Part shown: piece after piece, positions 18,107 through 26,604 of the stretch | How the letters are laid out: the number at the start of each line of letters is the position of its first letter | Numbering within the stretch: the first letter of the stretch is position 1 | Assembly (NCBI GenBank): GCA_026645815.1 | Contig: JAPKMR010000002.1 | Location: 1-64,000, forward strand | Direction: 5' to 3' | From: Anaerolineae bacterium | Lineage (GTDB): Bacteria > Chloroflexota > Anaerolineae > B4-G1 > SLSP01 | DNA length: 64,000 nt | Program-made: the position numbers and the translations under genes | Notes under the pieces: model-generated | The model's database searches: none | What the model saw: the letters and a program-made list of their open reading frames with translations, nothing else | What the model was told of the DNA's origin: nothing

Positions 18107-18269
18107 GGGTGCGTTTCAAAACGGGGGCGAAAATCTCAGGCGCTCCTACAGGGCACAGGAAAAAATTGATTTTTGGCGGTGGGGCAAAGCCCCACCGCCA
18201 AAAATCAATCAAAGAAAGGCATTTGTATGATGGCAGTCTTGCTTTTACCCCAAAGTTGAAACGCACCCC
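18107..18269. repeat. 163-bp MITE-like palindromic element
   Basis: The sequence GGGGTGCGTTTCAA (18107-18120) is repeated in exact inverse form at 18256-18269. AGCGTA flanks it on both sides (18101-18106 and 18270-18275), like a target duplication. The interior carries the long hairpin at 18165-18209. The left end is also homologous to the repeats at 18270 and 54555, so AGCGTA could equally be part of a repeat unit. No coding capacity is seen inside. Confidence 0.6.
18165..18209. repeat. Perfect 21-bp-stem hairpin
   Basis: A perfect 21-bp inverted repeat (18165-18185 and 18189-18209) has an AAA loop and a GC-rich tip (GGCGGTGGGGC). A T-rich base faces both directions, so it could act as a bidirectional terminator between the divergent AIM24 and DUF3307 genes. 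Confidence 0.7.
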
Positions 18270-18324
18270 AGCGTAGGGGGTGTATTTCACGCCGGGAGCG
18301 GCAATCTCAAACGCCCCTACAGGG
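18270..18324. repeat. REP-like repeat, copy B
   Basis: A 55-bp unit with AGCGTAGGGG at the left, AATCTCA in the middle and CCTACAGGG at the right. The unit at 18101-18154 (copy A) has the same blocks in the same order. GTAGGGG and CCCCTAC at its ends are complementary, so each copy can fold on itself. Confidence 0.55.
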
Positions 18325-18375
18325 TGGTTAGAAAGGTGATTTTGTGCGGAGGGTAAAGGGGTGTGACGAACGTCA

Positions 18376-18404
18376 TTGTAGAAATACTGCACCAAGGGTA
18401 TGCT
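18376..18404 (+). promoter_or_regulatory. Candidate promoter of the DUF3307 gene
   Basis: TTGTAG (18376-18381) and TATGCT (18399-18404) are 17 bp apart and lie just upstream of the ribosome binding site at 18423. The boxes are only moderate matches. They support the later start codon at 18435. Confidence 0.35.
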
Positions 18405-18434
18405 GTAGATATAGATATTCAGAAGGAGGGTGCC

Positions 18435-19142
18435 ATGTTAGCAATGATGCTTTTAGCCCACTTAATTGGTGATTATGTGCTCCAATTCAATGCGCTGGTG
18501 CGATGGAAAACACGTTCACTGTGGGGCGTTCTCGCGCATGGAGCTATTGTCACCGTGGTAACAGTACTAGCAGCACTGACGGTTCAACCTGCCTGGTGGC
18601 CATATGCGCTGCTGATTGGCGCAAGTCACACCCTGATAGACATCGTGCGTGCCAGGCTGATAGTCCCCCCCACTCCAGGGCTTGACCTGCTCTACTTTCT
18701 GCTCGATCAGACTGCGCATCTTGGCATCATCGTTGCCGTGACCCTCTGGAGCAAGGCTCTAACAGCCACCCCTGACTGGTTTAATCCCCAGGCAATTGTC
18801 CTCGCCGCAGGATTGCTTTTCCTGTTGCAACCAGCATGGGTATTGTTGCGGTTCCTTGTGCGCGGTGTGTGGGGCGAATCCGCCGCGCCGCCGTTGGGTA
18901 CAGGGGAAAAGTACTTCCCGATGCTGGAACGCGTTGCTATCGCGCTGCTGGCGCTCACAGGGATGGGATATCTAATCCCGCTAGCATTGCTGCCGGGACG
19001 AATTGAACGCCTGCAAGGACAAGAACATAACATCATGATTTTGATACGCGGCGGGGACTCCTGGATTGAAAATGCGTTGAGTATACTCTTTGCACTCGGT
19101 GTAGGGTTGGGACTGCGGCATCTGGGACTGGTTACTTTCTAG
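18435..19142 (+). CDS. DUF3307 family membrane protein
   Basis: Integral membrane protein of 235 residues. The ATG at 18435 is chosen because AAGGAGG lies at ideal spacing and it directly begins the family motif MLLAHLIGDYVLQFNALVRW. The longer frame from 18363 has no ribosome binding site and would overlap the predicted promoter. HLIGDYVLQ and the following W-K-T-R resemble DUF3307 proteins of unknown function. About six hydrophobic segments are visible. SHTLIDIVRARL near residue 62 carries a second conserved His/Asp pair. It is divergent from the AIM24 gene across the palindromic repeats. Confidence 0.75.
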   Translation: MLAMMLLAHLIGDYVLQFNALVRWKTRSLWGVLAHGAIVTVVTVLAALTVQPAWWPYALLIGASHTLIDIVRARLIVPPTPGLDLLYFLLDQTAHLGIIVAVTLWSKALTATPDWFNPQAIVLAAGLLFLLQPAWVLLRFLVRGVWGESAAPPLGTGEKYFPMLERVAIALLALTGMGYLIPLALLPGRIERLQGQEHNIMILIRGGDSWIENALSILFALGVGLGLRHLGLVTF

Positions 19143-19172
19143 TGTGGGCGTTTTGCAGTTGGCGCGGGAGGG

Positions 19173-19200
19173 TTGAAAATGGGCACAATCGGGCTACAAT
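19173..19200 (+). promoter_or_regulatory. Predicted promoter of the Crp/Fnr-family gene
   Basis: TTGAAA (19173-19178) and TACAAT (19195-19200) are 16 bp apart. The expected transcription start, about 19207, excludes the upstream in-frame TTG at 19173 and supports the ATG at 19257. Confidence 0.55.
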
Positions 19201-19256
19201 GGAATCGTCTTCCGGGCGCGGTAACCACAAATGCAAGGACTTGCCGGGATAACACG

Positions 19257-19922
19257 ATGAGCGACACGATTGAATTGCTGCCTTTGCTGCATCCACTGCC
19301 ACTCTTCCGCGGCTTGAGCGCGCAAGAGATGCGGATTCTGCTGGCTGAGGCACGCCATCGCATCTTCCAGATTGAGCAGCTCATCTTCGCACAAGACGAA
19401 GCCGGGGAGACCTGCCACATCATTATCCAGGGGCGCGTGCGCATTTTTGTCATCGGCGAAGATGGTCGGGAACTCTCCATGCGAATTCTGGGACCTGGCG
19501 AAATCATTGGCGAGATGGCGCTTTTCGAGAACCTGCCGCGCTCCGCAAGTGTGGTTTCCCTGGATGAAACACATACGCTCGAGCTTGACCAGGAAGCATT
19601 GATGCGCTGCCTGCGTCGCTGTCCCGCCTTAGCCTTGAGCCTGCTGCAGGCATTGAGCGCCCGCCTGCGCCATACGACTGAGGAGGCCGAGGGGCTTGCA
19701 TCCCAACCCGTGCCAGAGCGCCTGTTAAGGCGTCTGCAGAAACTGGCAAATAGCTCTGGCGTTCGCGTTCATGATGGCATCCGCGTCGCTTTACCGATGA
19801 CCCAACAGGAGCTCGCCACACTGGTCGGCACAAGTCGTGAGAGCATCAACCGTGCTCTCGTGCGCTTGAAACAACAGGGCGCTATTCGCGTAGAAGGCGG
19901 GTGGATTATTCTCCTCGATTGA
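19257..19922 (+). CDS. Crp/Fnr-family transcription regulator
   Basis: Regulator of 221 residues. Residues 15-120 form a cyclic-nucleotide-binding-type beta barrel, with AQDEAGETCHIIIQGRVRIF and the turn GPGEIIGEMALFENLPRSASV. The latter matches the phosphate-binding cassette of cAMP-type regulators (GE-x(n)-RSA). A dimerisation helix (about 125-145) leads to a winged helix-turn-helix with the recognition segment TQQELATLVGTSRESINRAL. There are no Fnr-type Fe-S cysteines. It is convergent with the subtilase gene and their coding ends overlap by 17 bp. Its target is unknown. Control of the neighbouring surface cluster is possible but only a guess. Confidence 0.93.
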   Translation: MSDTIELLPLLHPLPLFRGLSAQEMRILLAEARHRIFQIEQLIFAQDEAGETCHIIIQGRVRIFVIGEDGRELSMRILGPGEIIGEMALFENLPRSASVVSLDETHTLELDQEALMRCLRRCPALALSLLQALSARLRHTTEEAEGLASQPVPERLLRRLQKLANSSGVRVHDGIRVALPMTQQELATLVGTSRESINRALVRLKQQGAIRVEGGWIILLD

Positions 19923-22257
19923 TTGCAGGTTCGCCACACCGGGAGCAGAAACGGCTAGTAGGCCGCAGTTCGGCTCCACAACGGCGGCAGTAATGCACCG
20001 CTGCTTTGAAATCCAGGGGCGAACCGCAGCCCGCACAAAAACGCGCGCCTGGTCGCGCCCTTGCCCCGCACACCGGGCACACCAGGGTCTCCACCGGCGT
20101 CGCTACAGATGGGGGCTGTGGACTCTCTAGCGGCTTGGGAGCCGAACCGACTCGCTCCGTTGCTGGCAACTCAAGCGGCATGGGATTTGGCGGCGGCGTT
20201 GGTCTGGGCTGAACAGGGGGCATCCTGGGCGGCATAACAGGGCCTGCAGGCGCCGAATAGGGCGATCGCGGTTGATGGGGCGCGGCACGTCCACTACGTA
20301 CCACAATGGCCACAGCAGTCAACAAGAAACCCGCTCCAGTACAGCCTAAGCCGCCTATGAACAAACCCAATAACGCCGTTCCGGCGCTCGAGGAACGCCC
20401 TTGCGGCGGGCTTTCGATGGGCGCCTCCAGCGTAACAAATGACACGGCTGTAGCTGTGGCTGTTGGGGGCAATGGCGTTTCAGCAGCAGGGACAGTGGGC
20501 GTTGGAGGCAATACCAACCCCGGTACTGCCGCAGGCAACTGTAAGCGACCATACCCAAAACCAGTATCTGGACCTGCCGGACCAAAATCCACCGCATTGA
20601 CCAACAAATAATCCTTAAGTTGTTCGCGGGTGAAACCGGGGTTTGCCTCCCAAACTAGCGCTGCCACTCCTGCAACATGTGGAGTGGAAGCTGAAGTGCC
20701 ATCAAATCCGGACTCTCCATAGGTCGCGCCGGAAACCCCTGCAGGTGCGGAAATATCGGGCTTGAGCCGTCCGTCCGTTGTAGGTCCCTGAGAGCTATAA
20801 CCCGCCAGGCGATCATTCCACCAGTTTGTAGCTCCCACAGTAAGAGCACCAACGGCGTCTCCCGGTGAACTCACACTATAAGCAGACGAGGGCTGCGCCA
20901 CTTCTGCATTTGACCCATGGACGAAGATATCCAAAGTCACAGGCTGGGTGACATTGAACGCCTTCACAACAGCGTAAACGGTATCACCATCTGTACGCAC
21001 CCACGCCACCTCAGCCGGTCGCTGCCCCAACGTGCCGTCCTGAGGCTCTTCAGAAGTTGTCAGCACATTCCCCTGCGCATCCACGATCAACAGTTCCAAA
21101 TCTTGCACGGGACGCTGCCAATTGTCCTCCCAAATCAGGTAGACCTCTACCTCATCAAGGCTATAGATAGCCAGAACCTCATCATCGGCCGAAAAATCGT
21201 GATAACCATCGCCGTCCTCATCAGTAAAAATCCCACGATGATGCGTACGCGCCTCATTACCCGCAGAATTTACCCAGAGAACGCCCTCAGCAGTAACCTC
21301 TTCTACCAGATGTGTTCCCCACCCGGTCCCATCTCTGGGGCTGACCACAGCGCCGACCGAATGTGAAATGATATTGACCTTTTGCGTACGCAACCATTCC
21401 ACCGCCTCACCGAGTGCCGCGTCCGAGCCATCATACCAGGCGAAAAAAAGAGTCGCCCCTGGGGCGACCTCATGAACGATTTCGGCGCAGGCTGCGCCAT
21501 GGACTTCTGCGGTATCATACCAACCAAAGGTCTGCAACGTCACATTCAAAGGCAACTCAGTGCCGAGCAACGCTTCATAGCCTGCAAACCCCAAATCCAG
21601 CACCCCAATACGCAAACCAGCACCCGTGAAACCCGCAGCATGCCACGCATCCGCACCGACCAGACTCACGCCCTCGCCGAGAATGCCGCCCGCAGGATTC
21701 AAACTCTCCGGCTTGCGAGTCTCAGGTAAACGCACGGCAATGACATGTTCTAATTGCGTGAGTTGCTGAAAAACCAGGGCCGTATCCTCGCCGGCTTCCT
21801 GTGAGAGAAACTGCTCCTCAATGAGCGCCAAGGGGACGGAGACATTGACCCGATCACGGTACGCACTGACAACTTCAATGCCAGCCGCACGTAATTCCTC
21901 AGTCAAAGCGGAATTATCCTCGGTATCCAACACCAGGGTCACCCGCAGGTTAAGCCCATCGGGCGTAAACAGCCCACGCTCCTGCGCAAGCGCCGCTGCT
22001 GCCTCAGGGCCACCCGTCTGATAGGCAATCAGAAATTCTTTGTAGACCGCGTCCAGCTGCGCATCGCTTAACAGCGGTGCAATCTGAGGATACTTTTCTG
22101 CCAGCTCCGTCAATGATGGGAGCGGGGTCAGGTCAATCAAATCAGGTACTTTTGAAGAAGATGGCTGATGCAAGAGGAAGAAGTACAAGGCTATAGCCGT
22201 ACCTAGAAGGATGACACCACCCCCGAGTAACAATACAAGCATTGATTTTCTTTTCAT
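19906..22257 (-). CDS. Membrane-anchored subtilisin-like protease (S8) with C-terminal zinc ribbons
   Basis: Serine protease of 783 residues. Residues 8-30 are an uncleaved signal/anchor, and about 45-180 form a prodomain. The catalytic domain has Asp221 (VLDLGFAGY), His253 (EVHGAAC), oxyanion Asn334 (NSAGNEA) and Ser522 (GTSASTPHVAG). A Pro/Thr linker, a second membrane helix (about 655-680) and a Pro-rich stretch lead to two C-terminal zinc ribbons (CPVCG...CAGCG and CRRCG...CSRCG). Two membrane crossings put the protease outside and the zinc ribbons on the same side as the N-terminus, that is the cytosol. The ATG at 22257 is preferred to a GTG at 22269 because AGGTGA fits it. A lipoprotein at 37681-38319 is homologous to the prodomain only. 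Confidence 0.9.
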   Translation of the reverse strand: MKRKSMLVLLLGGGVILLGTAIALYFFLLHQPSSSKVPDLIDLTPLPSLTELAEKYPQIAPLLSDAQLDAVYKEFLIAYQTGGPEAAAALAQERGLFTPDGLNLRVTLVLDTEDNSALTEELRAAGIEVVSAYRDRVNVSVPLALIEEQFLSQEAGEDTALVFQQLTQLEHVIAVRLPETRKPESLNPAGGILGEGVSLVGADAWHAAGFTGAGLRIGVLDLGFAGYEALLGTELPLNVTLQTFGWYDTAEVHGAACAEIVHEVAPGATLFFAWYDGSDAALGEAVEWLRTQKVNIISHSVGAVVSPRDGTGWGTHLVEEVTAEGVLWVNSAGNEARTHHRGIFTDEDGDGYHDFSADDEVLAIYSLDEVEVYLIWEDNWQRPVQDLELLIVDAQGNVLTTSEEPQDGTLGQRPAEVAWVRTDGDTVYAVVKAFNVTQPVTLDIFVHGSNAEVAQPSSAYSVSSPGDAVGALTVGATNWWNDRLAGYSSQGPTTDGRLKPDISAPAGVSGATYGESGFDGTSASTPHVAGVAALVWEANPGFTREQLKDYLLVNAVDFGPAGPDTGFGYGRLQLPAAVPGLVLPPTPTVPAAETPLPPTATATAVSFVTLEAPIESPPQGRSSSAGTALLGLFIGGLGCTGAGFLLTAVAIVVRSGRAAPHQPRSPYSAPAGPVMPPRMPPVQPRPTPPPNPMPLELPATERVGSAPKPLESPQPPSVATPVETLVCPVCGARARPGARFCAGCGSPLDFKAAVHYCRRCGAELRPTSRFCSRCGEPAINRGE

Positions 22258-22275
22258 GAACCTGGTCACCTGCCA

Positions 22276-23304
22276 TCAAAAAGCTATACCGATAACGATT
22301 TCCGATGATATGCGCCGGTCAAGGTAGGACGGATTCTCCTGTACCTCGAAAGTAACGCCTGCCCAAACACGAGCGATGCCCACACGCCTACCTTCAAGTC
22401 GAAATACCACCGTCTGCTCGGCGCCAGGCTCTAGTGGGCCCGCTTGTTCAATGACCAATGGGCCTACAGCTTCTGAAGCAACAAGCAGGTCATCCCAAGC
22501 CCCCTCTAGCGAGTAACGCATTCGCCCAAGCGCCACTTCACCGGTATTGACCAACGTTACTGTAAATAACGCCGGCTCACCAACCCGTACTGCTTGTGCT
22601 GAAGCGGTCAACACCACCCTGGCATCCGAAAGGCCGGGTGGCGTTATAGGAATAGTTGCCGTCAAAGTAGGTGTTGGCAGAGACAATGTTTGCGTGAGTG
22701 TCGCGGTGGGTGAAGGCGCATCCAGCGTGGATGTAGGCAACAATACCGGAGGTAATGCAGGTGGAGTTATCGTAGGATCAGGCAAAGCAGTTTGTACTGG
22801 AGTATCAGGGGTGTTCATTGCTGCAGGTGTGAGTGTAGCCTGCACGGGCCCACCTACAAAGGGTAAACGCCCCTGACGCAACCATGTTGCCATCGTCACC
22901 AACGCAAGGACGACACACCCCAAAAACAGCATCCCTCCCAACAAAATCCACAGCGTCTTCGGTGTGCGAGTCGCTGGTACAGGCGCCGGCATCAAGCCGT
23001 AATCCGGCACAACCCCGGGTTCAGAGCGTAACGCAGCATTTCCGGCCGCTTCGGCAGAAGCACGCTCGACCGCAGGGGATGATGATGCTACTTTTGACAT
23101 TGAAGCATCCAGTGTGGTCCCACACCGAGGGCAGAAGCGCCCGCCCGCTTTCACAGTTGCGCCACAAACAGAACAGACTACCGAAGGCATCGTCCCATCA
23201 GGTACTTGGGAGGCACTCGCTGAGTTGACTGCAAGCGGATAACCACACTTGCGACAAAAGCGTACCTCTGGGCGATTTTCTGTGCCACAATTCGAACACT
23301 GCAT
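22276..23304 (-). CDS. Double zinc-ribbon membrane protein with Ig-like extracellular domain
   Basis: Protein of 342 residues. The ATG at 23304 follows AGGAGG at 7 nt and begins directly with the first zinc ribbon (CSNCG...CRKCG). The second ribbon (CSVCG...CPRCG) is near residue 45. A membrane helix lies at about 118-143. After a Pro/Thr-rich linker of about 90 residues, the last 110 residues look like a beta-sandwich of the CARDB/DUF11 type (EPALFTVTLVNTGEVAL). Topology would place the zinc ribbons in the cytosol and the sandwich outside. It is 18 bp upstream of the subtilase gene and probably in the same mRNA. Function unknown. Confidence 0.75.
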   Translation of the reverse strand: MQCSNCGTENRPEVRFCRKCGYPLAVNSASASQVPDGTMPSVVCSVCGATVKAGGRFCPRCGTTLDASMSKVASSSPAVERASAEAAGNAALRSEPGVVPDYGLMPAPVPATRTPKTLWILLGGMLFLGCVVLALVTMATWLRQGRLPFVGGPVQATLTPAAMNTPDTPVQTALPDPTITPPALPPVLLPTSTLDAPSPTATLTQTLSLPTPTLTATIPITPPGLSDARVVLTASAQAVRVGEPALFTVTLVNTGEVALGRMRYSLEGAWDDLLVASEAVGPLVIEQAGPLEPGAEQTVVFRLEGRRVGIARVWAGVTFEVQENPSYLDRRISSEIVIGIAF

Positions 23305-23328
23305 CGTAGTCCCTCCTATACCCAACCA

Positions 23329-23856
23329 CTACTCACGTTGTGCCAGATATAATCGCAACGATGTCTCATCGCTGGCGACCGCCACTACTTCAAGCCCTTT
23401 CGAGCCGACGCGCCCCACCAACTCTGTATTCACAAGGTCGTTCATTTCGTTCATAACGCTACCGGGAACCAGACGCAGCAACGAAAGCCGCCCCATCTTC
23501 ACATGCAACAATTGCACAGCCATGCCGCCATCTCCATCAGTGCGAAAAGCCACTTCGCCGCGCACCACCGGCTTGAAGGGGCCTGCTGCCAGCTGTACGG
23601 CAAAAGTCGCCGCGCCGCCAGACTGCATATCCACATTACCGGCTATCAACGCATTGCTGGACTCCAACATTACGCGATTGATATACGTCTCCTCAATGAT
23701 AACTTCCATATCATAGTCTGGTAAAGGAGGTAAAGGCTCCACCGTAGATACCGTATCCAGAACTCTAACCAGGAGCCAACCACCCACAATACCGGCAAGC
23801 AAGCCAAGGAACACGCCCCCTAGCAACAACAACCCTGATTTCATCTGTGTGTTCAT
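23329..23856 (-). CDS. Single-pass membrane protein of unknown function
   Basis: Protein of 175 residues. One membrane helix (about 7-35) is followed by an extracytoplasmic domain of about 135 residues with alternating beta strands. It shows faint similarity to the ectodomain of the next upstream gene product: IIEETYINRVM versus ILVREAYLNENL at the start, and a shared C-terminal strand pair. The pattern recalls LmeA/DUF2993-type lipid-binding domains, but I cannot confirm this. GGAG lies 7 nt before the ATG. Gaps to neighbours are 14 and 24 bp, so it is in the operon. Confidence 0.6.
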   Translation of the reverse strand: MNTQMKSGLLLLGGVFLGLLAGIVGGWLLVRVLDTVSTVEPLPPLPDYDMEVIIEETYINRVMLESSNALIAGNVDMQSGGAATFAVQLAAGPFKPVVRGEVAFRTDGDGGMAVQLLHVKMGRLSLLRLVPGSVMNEMNDLVNTELVGRVGSKGLEVVAVASDETSLRLYLAQRE

Positions 23857-23870
23857 GCCTGCACTCCGGG

Positions 23871-24737
23871 TTATAACCGCGCTCTGAGGATGATATGCTC
23901 TTCATCCGTTGTGATATCCAGCAACCGCGAACCCTCACCGAGTTCGTTTTCCAGTTGTTCACGCAAGGCACGGGTGAAGTTTTTGCCTAACGTGACCTCA
24001 TCCATGTTCAGAAATTGCATAAGGTCGCTACCGCCGGCTACAATGTCCTCAATACTCACCTCGATTTCACCATCCACAACCGAGAGCCGCGCCATAATTT
24101 TGAGCTCTAGGGAAATAAAAACCAGGTCAAACTTCGCTGTAGTCACAAGAAGATTGTTGGGTTGAACATCCAGAGACGCACTCTGCAGCCCCTTCTCAGG
24201 CAGAATTGCCACGAGGTTTTCGTTCAGATAAGCTTCCCGCACCAGGATGGTGATATCGTGTCCGGCCGGGTCACCAGAGATCGCAGTGGGAGGCGTATCG
24301 TTTAACGCCGGGAGCAGCCCCAATATCAACACACCACAGCAGCTCAAACAAAACATCAAACCTAGAGCCACCAGTGCCAACAACCATCCCACGGTGCTAC
24401 GCTCCGTACGCTTAGCAGGAGCAGGCTTTGGTGTACTAGAGCCAGCAACCTCAACGGAGGGTATTGGTGAAGGCCTGGGTGCATCACGATATGCAGGCAC
24501 GGGGACTGGTGGTGCTGGCGGCACAGACTGCACGGGCGATGGAACAGGCTGGCGCACTGACGGTGGCGCTAGCGCCTGACCACAGCGCGCACAAAAGTGC
24601 GCACCCGGCTTTAGCGCTGCACCACAAGCAGGACAATTCGATAATACGTGAGGCGATGCCCCTGGCAATTCATGTCCACAACGCTTGCAGAAACGCGCAT
24701 CATCACGGTTTTCGAAGCCGCACTGCGGGCATTGCAT
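23871..24737 (-). CDS. Double zinc-ribbon membrane protein with LmeA-like ectodomain
   Basis: Protein of 288 residues. The ATG at 24737 is chosen because it starts immediately with the zinc ribbon CPQCG...CKRCG. The longer frame would overlap the kinase gene upstream. A second ribbon (CPACG...CARCG) ends near residue 55. A Pro-rich linker and a Cys-rich membrane helix (about 112-135) follow. The ectodomain starts with ITILVREAYLNENLV and probably shares a fold with the neighbouring product at 23329-23856. The gene lies 23 bp after a Ser/Thr kinase and may be its membrane partner. Function unknown. Confidence 0.65.
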   Translation of the reverse strand: MQCPQCGFENRDDARFCKRCGHELPGASPHVLSNCPACGAALKPGAHFCARCGQALAPPSVRQPVPSPVQSVPPAPPVPVPAYRDAPRPSPIPSVEVAGSSTPKPAPAKRTERSTVGWLLALVALGLMFCLSCCGVLILGLLPALNDTPPTAISGDPAGHDITILVREAYLNENLVAILPEKGLQSASLDVQPNNLLVTTAKFDLVFISLELKIMARLSVVDGEIEVSIEDIVAGGSDLMQFLNMDEVTLGKNFTRALREQLENELGEGSRLLDITTDEEHIILRARL

Positions 24738-24760
24738 CAGACGCCCCCTTTCTGAAAACC

Positions 24761-26509
24761 TCAATCCGAAATCGTCCAATCCAGGTCTGATTGGAAATCC
24801 ACCTCAAACTCCGAAACCAGATCATTGCCATCACAATCTTGCGTGAGCAAATCATACGTCCCCGGAGTGAAAAAGAATACCCGCTGCCCGCCTTGAGAAG
24901 CAATAGACTCACTCTCGCCAAGCCAATCATCCCCCCAGGAATCCGCTGTAGTCGAAGAAATGTAGACATAACAGATTTCATCGCTGGAATCGTTGATCAG
25001 ATGCAGCGCAACTAATCCCATCCCCCCCACCGACAGTGAATAATCCTGGCTAACCTTCCAGGCAGTGGCAAGCACCACATCATCGCAATCGCTAATCTTA
25101 ACATCATAAGTGCCCGCCGGAACATCAAACACCCGTGAATCACCCGAATAGATCAGCTCTTCCTCGCCCAGCCAGTCTTCACCCCAGCTATCACTATCAG
25201 AAGCGGAGATTTGAACATAGCAGACATCATAATCGCTGTAATTATCAACGGTGATCCGCAAAGCACCGGCAGAGGGAACGATTGTAAGTTCCGACTCCGT
25301 GGGAACTACAGTCGGAGAAGACACGCGAGGCGTAGGCGTCTGTAATTCTGGCAGTGGAGTCGGGTTCACGCGAGCGTTGGCAGTAGCGGTAGGCATCTCA
25401 GTCGGGCTGGCGAAAAAGCCGCTTCCGCGAATCAGGAATAGCGCACCACAGATTATACTGGCTCCAAGAATGAGCACGCCAAGCCCTCCAATAATCCAGA
25501 CCCAGGGGGAGAGTCGTTTCTTGGGTGGGGCAGCCAGATCCGCCGGCATAGAAGCAGCCGAATTTCCATTCACCGGCAATGGAGAATAGCCAGATGCCGC
25601 TGGCGCCGGAGGAGGAGCGCCGGCTGATTGATAAACCGGGCTAACTGCGGCAGGAATAGTCGCCGGGAAGGGTTGCGCTGCGCGCTGACTCACCAGAGCA
25701 TCGGTCATCGCAGCCGCTGTGGAGAAACGGCGATCCAACTGGAGTTCCATCGCCCTCGAAATAATCGCTTCCAGAGCGGGCGAAATCTGCCCATTAATTG
25801 CGCGTGGCGCCTTGAAAGCGCCCGGCATTGCCATGCGCTGCGTGGCCGTAGCAGGCGCTTGCCCGGTAAGCGCATGATAGAGTGTCGCCCCAAGGCTATA
25901 AAGGTCGCTACGAGCATCCGTGTGGCTACTGTGGGTATCATACTGCTCCGGTGGCGCATATTCCGGCGTACCCATACCGCGCATAATCGTCTGGGTGCGC
26001 GGATCGTTCGGATTCCACAGCTTCACCAAACCAAAATCCACCAACACCGCTTTACCGGTCGCATGAATGATCACATTTTGAGGTTTGATATCGCGATGAA
26101 TGATACCTTCCGAATGACAGTATGCCAGAGCATCTAGCAACTGCTTGGCCCACGAAACCACTTGCGCTTCGGATTGCGCCCCTTCGCGCAACAGTTTGTC
26201 CGCCAGGCTCTCGCCCAGTACAAAATCCATCACCAGATAGGCATTGCTACCCTCTTCGAAGAAATCTGTCACACGTACCAGATTGGGGTGATTAAGCCGC
26301 GCAAGAATCGTCGCTTCCCGACGGAATTGGTCGCGTAGACCGGCGAGTGCGGTCTGATCCAATCCAGGTTGAGGACGCATTTCCTTAAGCGCGACCGCAA
26401 CATTCAAACGCGTATCCCAGGCGCGATAAACCGCTCCCATACCACCCTCACCCAACAGAGCCACAATGCGATAACGTTCCTGCAATAATTGTCCAGGCTC
26501 AAGTGCCAT
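24761..26509 (-). CDS. Transmembrane Ser/Thr protein kinase with duplicated ectodomain
   Basis: Hanks-type kinase of 582 residues that phosphorylates Ser/Thr on proteins in the cytosol. Key residues: glycine loop GEGGMGAVY (20-28), Lys42 (ALKEM), Glu65, catalytic Asp140 (HRDIKPQN), Asp158 (DFG) and the APE-like GTPEYAPPEQY. A Pro/Ala linker leads to a membrane helix (334-360) and a Pro/Thr spacer. The outer part is two tandem copies of a beta-rich repeat of about 75 residues. Each has a CYV-I-S strand, a SWG(E/D)DWLGE block, a GTYD turn and a D-C-D motif (about 425-500 and 503-582). GGAGG precedes the ATG. The duplicated domain is probably the sensor. Its ligand is unknown. Confidence 0.92.
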   Translation of the reverse strand: MALEPGQLLQERYRIVALLGEGGMGAVYRAWDTRLNVAVALKEMRPQPGLDQTALAGLRDQFRREATILARLNHPNLVRVTDFFEEGSNAYLVMDFVLGESLADKLLREGAQSEAQVVSWAKQLLDALAYCHSEGIIHRDIKPQNVIIHATGKAVLVDFGLVKLWNPNDPRTQTIMRGMGTPEYAPPEQYDTHSSHTDARSDLYSLGATLYHALTGQAPATATQRMAMPGAFKAPRAINGQISPALEAIISRAMELQLDRRFSTAAAMTDALVSQRAAQPFPATIPAAVSPVYQSAGAPPPAPAASGYSPLPVNGNSAASMPADLAAPPKKRLSPWVWIIGGLGVLILGASIICGALFLIRGSGFFASPTEMPTATANARVNPTPLPELQTPTPRVSSPTVVPTESELTIVPSAGALRITVDNYSDYDVCYVQISASDSDSWGEDWLGEEELIYSGDSRVFDVPAGTYDVKISDCDDVVLATAWKVSQDYSLSVGGMGLVALHLINDSSDEICYVYISSTTADSWGDDWLGESESIASQGGQRVFFFTPGTYDLLTQDCDGNDLVSEFEVDFQSDLDWTISD

Positions 26510-26604
26510 AAGAAGCCTCCAGATATGATTTCATCGCGAGAGTCAGAACCAGGTCTGGGTATTCACACAAACAGGCTCAAGACCGGGCCACTTTTGAATA
26601 GCCA

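Noticed and set aside
18101-18275. Firm call of a transposed element with target duplication
   Set aside because: AGCGTA is also part of the neighbouring repeat unit, so the duplication may be only repeat homology. It is reported as MITE-like, not as a proven element.
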